Shown in pieces: positions 33,174 to 37,561 of a stretch of DNA of 37,561 nt. The notes beneath the pieces were generated by a model. It worked only from the letters and a program-made list of their open reading frames with translations, searched no databases and was not told the origin of the DNA. The position numbers were made by a program, and so were the translations under genes. Origin of the DNA: Acidimicrobiales bacterium (GTDB lineage: Bacteria > Actinomycetota > Acidimicrobiia > Acidimicrobiales > RAAP-2); assembly GCA_017883075.1 (NCBI GenBank), contig JADGOI010000009.1:1-37561 (forward strand), given 5' to 3'. Numbering within the stretch: the stretch's first letter is position 1; each line of letters starts with the position of its first letter.

Positions 33174-34910
33174 TCAGACGCTGACCGCGGCCGACGGATC
33201 GACGGTTGTCGTGTCGCGTCCCGACTTGAGCAGCGTCCCGGGCAGGTTGCCGGTGGGCTTGCCGTCGACAATGGTCTCGATCCCGTTTACGAGGACCCGC
33301 ACCACCCCGATGGCATCGGCCACCAGACGCGGGCTCCCCCCGGGAAGGTCATTGACCAGCGTGGCCGGTTCGGAACCGATGGTCTCGGGATCGAAGATGA
33401 ACAGGTCGGCCTGTTGGCCCACCGCCACTCGGCCCCGGTTCTGGAGCCCGAACAGGTCGGCCGGTGCCTCGGTCATCATCTGAATGGCGCGTTCCATCGG
33501 CACCAACTTCCGCTTCCGGAGGCAGTCACCCAAGAAGGAGGTGGGATAGTTGGAGCCGCACATCCGATCGAGGTGGGCACCGGCGTCGGATCCTCCGATC
33601 ATGACGCCCGGGTCGTTCCACGCTTCCAGTCGGGCCTGCCACGATGCATCGTCACCATCGGAGGCTTTGGGCCACAGCACCGTGCGCAGACCGTCGGCGA
33701 TGACGATATCGAGGAGGGTGTCGAACGGCTCCTTGCCCTGCTCCGCGGCGATCGAACCGACGTCGCGCCAACTCAACCCTTGGTTCTCCGGGGCGAACGT
33801 GTCGCCGATGATGTAGTTGGCCCAGTGCGACAGCCTCCGGAATACGCCGGCATCCTTGGAGTGGGCGATCTCGTCGAGTTCGGCCCGTACCGCCGGGTCC
33901 CGCAACTTGGCCATGCGCTCTTCCGCGGGAAGTCCCATCACGTCGCCCCACCCGGGGATGAGGAAGAGGGCGCAGTGGGTGCGAAAGCTCATATTCATGG
34001 GGACCAAGGTGGGCATGGTGAGGGCCACGACCTTTCCGCCGGCCTCGGCCGCCTTGGACGAAGCCTCCAACTGACGGGCCACCTTCTCAGGTGAACGGGA
34101 GTCGATGGTCAGCAGGTTCCAGTTGAGGGGTCGCTTGGCCGTGGTGCTCATGTCCACCATGAGGTTCATCTCCTCGTCGGAAAACATATCGAGACAACCA
34201 CTGGTGATGTATTCGAGGGTGGTCCCCGGATGGGCGGCGACGACCTCGGAGAACGCCAGCATCTCGCGACGATCGGCGTAACGGGACGAAATCGGGTTTC
34301 CATCGCCGTCGGAGTGGGTGCGTGACTGGGACGACGAGAAGCCCAGGCCCCCGGCTTCGAGTGACTCGGCCAACAGGGTGGTCATGGCTTCCAACTCCTC
34401 GGCATTGGCCACCTCTGAGGCCCGATCCTCGCCCATCACCCATCGGCGAAGGGCGCAGTGCCCAACCAGGAATCCGGCATTCACGCCAAGGTGTCCCTCC
34501 AGCCGGTCGAGGTAGTCACCGAAACTCGTCCAATCCCAGGGCAGCCCGTCCTCGAGGGCCACGAGGGGCATGCCCTCCACTTTGGCCATCATCCGACGGA
34601 TGTAATCGTGGTCCTCGGCCTTGATCGGGGCCAGGGTGAAGCCGCAGTTGCCGCCGATGACGGTGGTCACCCCGTGCAGGTTGGACGGTGAGGCGGTGGC
34701 ATCCCAAAAGAGTTGGGCATCGTAGTGGGTGTGGGGGTCGATGATTCCCGGAGCCACCACCAAACCGGTGGCATCGAACTCGGTGGTGGCCTCTTCGGTG
34801 ACGTCGCCGACGGCCACGATCTTTCCGTCACGGATGCCGACGTCGGCGCGGCGACCCGGAGATCCGGTGCCGTCCACTACCAGACCGTTGCGAATGGCGT
34901 AATCGAACAT
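33174..34910 (-). CDS. Amidohydrolase, N-acyl-D-amino-acid deacylase-like
   Basis: The 578-residue enzyme belongs to the D-aminoacylase branch of the amidohydrolase superfamily, which removes acyl groups from N-acyl-D-amino acids with zinc. It opens with IRNGLVVDGTGSPG and the metal motif DPHTHYD (His60, His62). The GGNCGF segment carries the cysteine ligand typical of the group (Cys89). Later come GHCALRR and GGSDAGAHL with the catalytic aspartate, and the C-terminal composite beta-sandwich (GQQADLFIFDPE). Mycobacteria and Acidimicrobiia have many such paralogs with unknown substrates. AAGGGGA precedes ATG 34910; the open frame runs on to 35441 but that part overlaps the promoter and the MscS gene. 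The palindrome at 34989-35009 overlaps its likely -10 box. Confidence 0.92.
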   Translation of the reverse strand: MFDYAIRNGLVVDGTGSPGRRADVGIRDGKIVAVGDVTEEATTEFDATGLVVAPGIIDPHTHYDAQLFWDATASPSNLHGVTTVIGGNCGFTLAPIKAEDHDYIRRMMAKVEGMPLVALEDGLPWDWTSFGDYLDRLEGHLGVNAGFLVGHCALRRWVMGEDRASEVANAEELEAMTTLLAESLEAGGLGFSSSQSRTHSDGDGNPISSRYADRREMLAFSEVVAAHPGTTLEYITSGCLDMFSDEEMNLMVDMSTTAKRPLNWNLLTIDSRSPEKVARQLEASSKAAEAGGKVVALTMPTLVPMNMSFRTHCALFLIPGWGDVMGLPAEERMAKLRDPAVRAELDEIAHSKDAGVFRRLSHWANYIIGDTFAPENQGLSWRDVGSIAAEQGKEPFDTLLDIVIADGLRTVLWPKASDGDDASWQARLEAWNDPGVMIGGSDAGAHLDRMCGSNYPTSFLGDCLRKRKLVPMERAIQMMTEAPADLFGLQNRGRVAVGQQADLFIFDPETIGSEPATLVNDLPGGSPRLVADAIGVVRVLVNGIETIVDGKPTGNLPGTLLKSGRDTTTVDPSAAVSV

Positions 34911-34988
34911 AGTGAGGTTCCCCTTTATTGACATCGTCTTTGCGCAGTTGGGTGGTTGCCCACCCTCCGGATGGCTGGGCACCGTCCA

Positions 34989-35009
34989 AAACTGACAGAC
35001 CGTCAGTTT
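34989..35009. promoter_or_regulatory. TetR-type operator candidate, site 3, upstream of the amidohydrolase
   Basis: AAACTGAC (34989-34996) and GTCAGTTT (35002-35009) are perfect eight-base inverted arms separated by AGACC. The inner CTGAC-N5-GTCAG core is the same as at the aldehyde dehydrogenase promoter. Read leftward, TAAACT (35005-35010) in the outer arm would serve as a -10 box for the amidohydrolase, with an untranslated leader of about 85 bases. The site also lies upstream of the divergent MscS gene. Confidence 0.7.
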
Positions 35010-35121
35010 ACGACACCGTGCGGCCCGATGCGCAGGGGAGGGTTTCGGTGGGGTCGGGTTCGGACTGCCGACCGGAGCTGTTCCGGTGGCGGCGATGCCG
35101 AGACGGCGATGGTAAGTTCCG

Positions 35122-35997
35122 ATGACCGTGCACTGGCTTCGTGACTCTTGGTTGGACAACTCCCTGATCCCAGCCGTGGTTATCCTCCTCGGCGCGGGGT
35201 TGATCGTCCGTCTGGCCCACTGGGCGGGAGCGGTTCGACGTCGCGACCTCGACGCCCGCATCAAGAAGGCCATCGAGGCGGGGCTGGTGGCGTCGGAAGG
35301 GGCCAAGAGGTCACGGGCGCTCAGCGAAGCCGTCGAATGGGTGGTGGTCGCCCTCACGTTCTTCCTTGGCGGGATTCTGGTGCTCGAGAGCCTGGGTCTG
35401 CCCCTCACCACCCTGGTTGCCCCGGCCACGGTGATCGGCATCGGCCTCGGGTTCGGTGCCCAACAGCTCGTGGGGGATCTGCTGGCCGGTTTCTTCCTGT
35501 TCGCCGAGCATCAGTTCGCCTTCGGTGACGTAATTCGGCTGTCGATGCCAGGTCAGAACACCGGGATCACCGGCACCGTGGAGGAGATCACGCTTCGGGT
35601 CACCAAGCTGCGCACGGCCCAGGGTGAGCTGGTGATTGTGCCCAACAGTGCCCTGCGCCAGGTGACCAACCTGTCCAAGGACTGGTCGCGGGCGGTGATC
35701 GACATCCCGGTGCCGGTGGACGAGGATCTCGAACAGGTCACCGGGCTCCTGCGGGAGGTCATCGATGCCATCGCCAATGACGATCATTGGCGCACCCTGA
35801 TCCTCGGCGAACCGGTGGTGGCCGGCGTGGAGTCCATCGAGGTCGGTTACGTGCAACTCCGGTTGATTGCCCGCACCCTCCCCGGTCGCCAATTCGAAGT
35901 CGGCCGGGAAATTCGGCTGCGGGCGGCGACCGCACTCCGGTCCGCCGGAATCACCTCACCCCCGATCGGCGATAGCGCCACCAAGGGGGTGCCGTGA
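35122..35997 (+). CDS. Small-conductance mechanosensitive channel, MscS family
   Basis: MscS channels open under membrane tension and release solutes on osmotic downshift. The 291-residue protein has three membrane helices (about 15-32, 72-92 and 98-128). The third is the pore-lining TM3 with VIGIGLGFGAQQLVGDLLAG, the Gly/Ala-packed helix of the family. The beta domain with GTVEEITLRVTKLRT and VPNSALRQVTN and a C-terminal alpha/beta domain follow. It is close to the E. coli MscS in size. The ATG at 35122 lacks a strong ribosome site. Its stop overlaps the start of the next gene (GTGA), so a Ser/Thr-rich membrane protein is made with it. Confidence 0.92.
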   Translation: MTVHWLRDSWLDNSLIPAVVILLGAGLIVRLAHWAGAVRRRDLDARIKKAIEAGLVASEGAKRSRALSEAVEWVVVALTFFLGGILVLESLGLPLTTLVAPATVIGIGLGFGAQQLVGDLLAGFFLFAEHQFAFGDVIRLSMPGQNTGITGTVEEITLRVTKLRTAQGELVIVPNSALRQVTNLSKDWSRAVIDIPVPVDEDLEQVTGLLREVIDAIANDDHWRTLILGEPVVAGVESIEVGYVQLRLIARTLPGRQFEVGREIRLRAATALRSAGITSPPIGDSATKGVP

Positions 35998-36542
35998 CCG
36001 ACGATTCCGGGGTGGCCGACGATTCGGGCGAGGGATCGACCGACGGATCGGCCGACGAGCCCACCAAGACGATCAGGAAGGCCTCAGCGACCCCTACCCT
36101 CCGCGTCACCAAGCGGCACGGCCTCCCGGGATGGATGGGACGTCCGGTGCACGACCGGTTTCCGGTCAGGCGCTCCACACTGTTGCTGGTCCTCCTGTTC
36201 GCGGGCTTCGAAGCGCTGCATATCCAGTATCCATCAACGCCTCCGGTGCAGAAGAACACCAACATCCCCGCCGGCTACGTCCCGGTGGTGACGCCGATTA
36301 CGGCGCCATCCACCACCACCGTCACTCCGACGTCGACCTCCACCACCCAACCGGCCCACTCCTCTTCCACCACCTCGACGGTCGTCACCGGCGGCAATGG
36401 ATCGACGACCACGACCACCAAGGGGCCTTCGAGTTCCTCCACCTCGACCACCAGCCTCGGCGGATCGGGGACCACCACGACATCGACATCGCAGCCATCG
36501 TCCCAGGGGAACTCAACTACTTCGACCACGTCACCGGGCTGA
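35994..36542 (+). CDS. Single-pass membrane protein with Ser/Thr-rich mucin-like tail
   Basis: The 182-residue protein has an acidic N-terminus rich in Asp, Gly and Ser, a short basic stretch, one membrane helix at about 62-75 (LLLVLLFAGFEAL) and then about 90 residues made mostly of Thr, Ser, Gly and Pro. The charge pattern suggests the tail faces outside the cell, where it could be glycosylated. I know no named family. The GTG start overlaps the MscS stop by four bases, so translation is coupled and the protein may work with the channel, for example as a wall tether or spacer. This is inferred from position alone. Confidence 0.75.
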   Translation: MTDDSGVADDSGEGSTDGSADEPTKTIRKASATPTLRVTKRHGLPGWMGRPVHDRFPVRRSTLLLVLLFAGFEALHIQYPSTPPVQKNTNIPAGYVPVVTPITAPSTTTVTPTSTSTTQPAHSSSTTSTVVTGGNGSTTTTTKGPSSSSTSTTSLGGSGTTTTSTSQPSSQGNSTTSTTSPG

Positions 36543-36582
36543 CCGGCTGACCGGCCGAATAGACCCCGGTTGGGCCCGCGCG

Positions 36583-36588
36583 TAACAT
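36583..36588 (+). promoter_or_regulatory. -10 box of a leaderless promoter for the MaoC-like gene
   Basis: TAACAT lies eight bases before the ATG at 36597 and there is no ribosome site, so the transcript probably begins at or within a base or two of the start codon. A clear -35 box is not seen. Confidence 0.45.
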
Positions 36589-36596
36589 CTCGCGTC

Positions 36597-37448
36597 ATGC
36601 CGATCAATGCCGAAGCCGTGGGGGCCACGTCCGCGCCGGAACGGGTGTCGTGGGATTCGAAGGATGCGCTGGTCTATGCCCTGGGGGTGGGGGCCGGTGC
36701 GCTCGATCCGGCAGGTTCGGAACTCGAGTTCACCACCGAGAACTCTTCAGGTGTCGACCAGCGTGTGCTGCCGACGTTCCCGGTCGTTCTGGCCCGCGGC
36801 GGCAGTGCCTATCGATCGATTGGCCAATTCAATCCGGCCATGCTCGTCCACGGTGAGCAATCGGTGCGTCTGCATTGCTCGCTGCCGGTCGAGGGTGCGG
36901 CCCTCTCGGTGACCACCATCACCGGTATCTACGACAAGGGGTCCGGCGCGGTGGTCGTCACCGAGACCACCGCCAGCGATGAGACCAGCGGCGAAGGCCT
37001 GTGGACCACGTCTTCGTCAGCATTCATCCGGGGCGAAGGCGGGTGGGGTGGTGACAGGGGTCCATCGAGCAATGTGGCTGCACCCGAGAAGGAGCCCGAT
37101 CATGTGGTGGTCTATCCCACCCGGATAGACCAAGCCCTGCTCTACCGGCTCTCCGGAGATCGCAATCCTCTTCACTCCGATCCAAAATTCGCGGCTATGG
37201 CCGGTTTCGACCGACCCATTCTTCACGGACTGTGCTCGTTCGGGTTCACCGGGCGAGCGTTGCTGCATTCGCTCTGCGGTTCGGATCCCGATCGCTTCGT
37301 CTCGATGGCGGCCCGTTTCTCCAAGCCGGTCATGCCCGGGGATGAGCTGACGGTGAGCATCTGGGAGCTCGGCGATGGCAACGCCTACTTTCGGACAGCC
37401 ACGCCGGCCGGCATCGTGATCGACGCCGGCCAGGCCACTTATCGCTGA
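36597..37448 (+). CDS. MaoC-like enoyl-CoA hydratase (hydratase 2 type, double hotdog)
   Basis: Hydratase 2 enzymes add water to trans-2-enoyl-CoA to give the (R)-3-hydroxyacyl-CoA, in peroxisomal-type or sterol side-chain beta-oxidation. The 283-residue protein has two hotdog halves, as in the eukaryotic MFE-2 hydratase and mycobacterial ChsH3 or Htd-type proteins. The second half carries the signature YRLSGDRNPLHSDPKFA, with the catalytic Asp188 and His193 plus Asn190, and GFDRPILHGLCSFG with His210. The N-terminal half has a degenerate hotdog. It is preceded by TAACAT with no ribosome site, so a leaderless start is likely. It fits the acyl-CoA dehydrogenase and crotonase seen elsewhere in the window. 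Confidence 0.92.
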   Translation: MPINAEAVGATSAPERVSWDSKDALVYALGVGAGALDPAGSELEFTTENSSGVDQRVLPTFPVVLARGGSAYRSIGQFNPAMLVHGEQSVRLHCSLPVEGAALSVTTITGIYDKGSGAVVVTETTASDETSGEGLWTTSSSAFIRGEGGWGGDRGPSSNVAAPEKEPDHVVVYPTRIDQALLYRLSGDRNPLHSDPKFAAMAGFDRPILHGLCSFGFTGRALLHSLCGSDPDRFVSMAARFSKPVMPGDELTVSIWELGDGNAYFRTATPAGIVIDAGQATYR

Positions 37449-37500
37449 ATCCAAGTGAGTGCCGCCCATTCCGGGGCCGGCGCCTCGGTGGGATCGATGA

Positions 37501-37561
37501 TCAGGCGTCCACCAACGGGGTGACCTCGGCACCGAAGGTGGCGATTTGATCGCAGAGCTCC
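37501..37561 (-). CDS. C-terminal end of a gene cut by the right edge
   Basis: Reading leftward, an open frame enters from the right edge with ELCDQIATFGAEVTPLVDA and ends in TGA at 37501-37503. It runs toward the MaoC-like gene with a 52-bp gap. The tail resembles those of LLM-class flavin/F420-dependent oxidoreductases, but 19 residues are too few to name it. Confidence 0.35.
   Translation of the reverse strand, partial: ELCDQIATFGAEVTPLVDA

Noticed and set aside
32406-34094. A 562-codon open frame on the plus strand, antisense to the aldehyde dehydrogenase and amidohydrolase genes
   Set aside because: The product is Gly/His/Arg-rich without any motif, and both genes on the other strand are complete and conserved. 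Long antisense frames are expected at this G+C.
1-37561. CRISPR arrays, tRNA or rRNA genes, riboswitches, prophage or toxin-antitoxin modules
   Set aside because: By eye I saw no regularly spaced repeats, no tRNA T-arm pattern in a plausible context and no phage, integrase or toxin-antitoxin proteins. A covariance-model scan would be needed to exclude small RNAs.

Overview
The window is high-GC bacterial chromosome, about 65% G+C by eye. It has frequent GTG starts, strong GGAGG ribosome sites mixed with apparently leaderless starts, a KstR-like TetR regulator, nitrobindin-like and PPOX proteins, and many acyl-CoA genes. Together these suggest an actinomycete, most likely an Acidimicrobiia-type lineage. 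That placement is inferred from gene content, because there is no rRNA or tRNA in the window.

Layout. (1) 1-6256, all minus strand: in transcription order a thiolase-like protein, a crotonase, a CopD-like membrane protein, TatA, a small membrane protein, an alkylsulfatase-type metallo-hydrolase and a CoxB that runs off the left edge. (2) 6408-12009, plus strand: a GH1 glycosidase, then a 1279-residue protein that joins all four core parts of a Liv-type amino-acid ABC importer (LivH-LivM-LivF-LivG). (3) 12226-16481: a DUF2254 membrane protein, a SHOCT protein, a decayed ISL3-type transposase remnant, and an HtpX-like protease facing LemA tail to tail. (4) 16835-20271: a nitrobindin-like protein, an ACAD10/11-like acyl-CoA dehydrogenase, a PPOX flavoprotein and a PhnZ-like HD protein. 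(5) 20381-24821, minus strand: MarR regulator, DHA2 efflux pump, nitronate monooxygenase and alpha/beta hydrolase, probably transcribed together. (6) 24975-28100, minus strand: a tightly coupled ABC-2 exporter (ATPase, permease) followed by a sphingosine-1-phosphate-lyase-like PLP enzyme. (7) 28198-35121: two divergent TetR regulators, ArsC, and a catabolic cluster (aldehyde dehydrogenase, cyclase-family hydrolase, a deleted alpha/beta hydrolase, a D-aminoacylase-like amidohydrolase). (8) 35122-37561: MscS channel coupled to a Ser/Thr-rich membrane protein, a MaoC-like hydratase and the tail of one more gene.

The most coherent new signal is a shared palindrome, (C)TGAC-N5-GTCA(G). It occurs between the divergent TetR genes, at the aldehyde dehydrogenase promoter and at the amidohydrolase promoter, and suggests a local TetR regulon. 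Other points of interest are the one-chain Liv transporter, the S1P-lyase/ABC-exporter operon, a thiolase-fold protein that has lost the canonical catalytic residues, and an alpha/beta hydrolase gene whose whole middle has been deleted while its translational coupling to the upstream gene survives. No CRISPR array, tRNA, rRNA or intact mobile element was seen.
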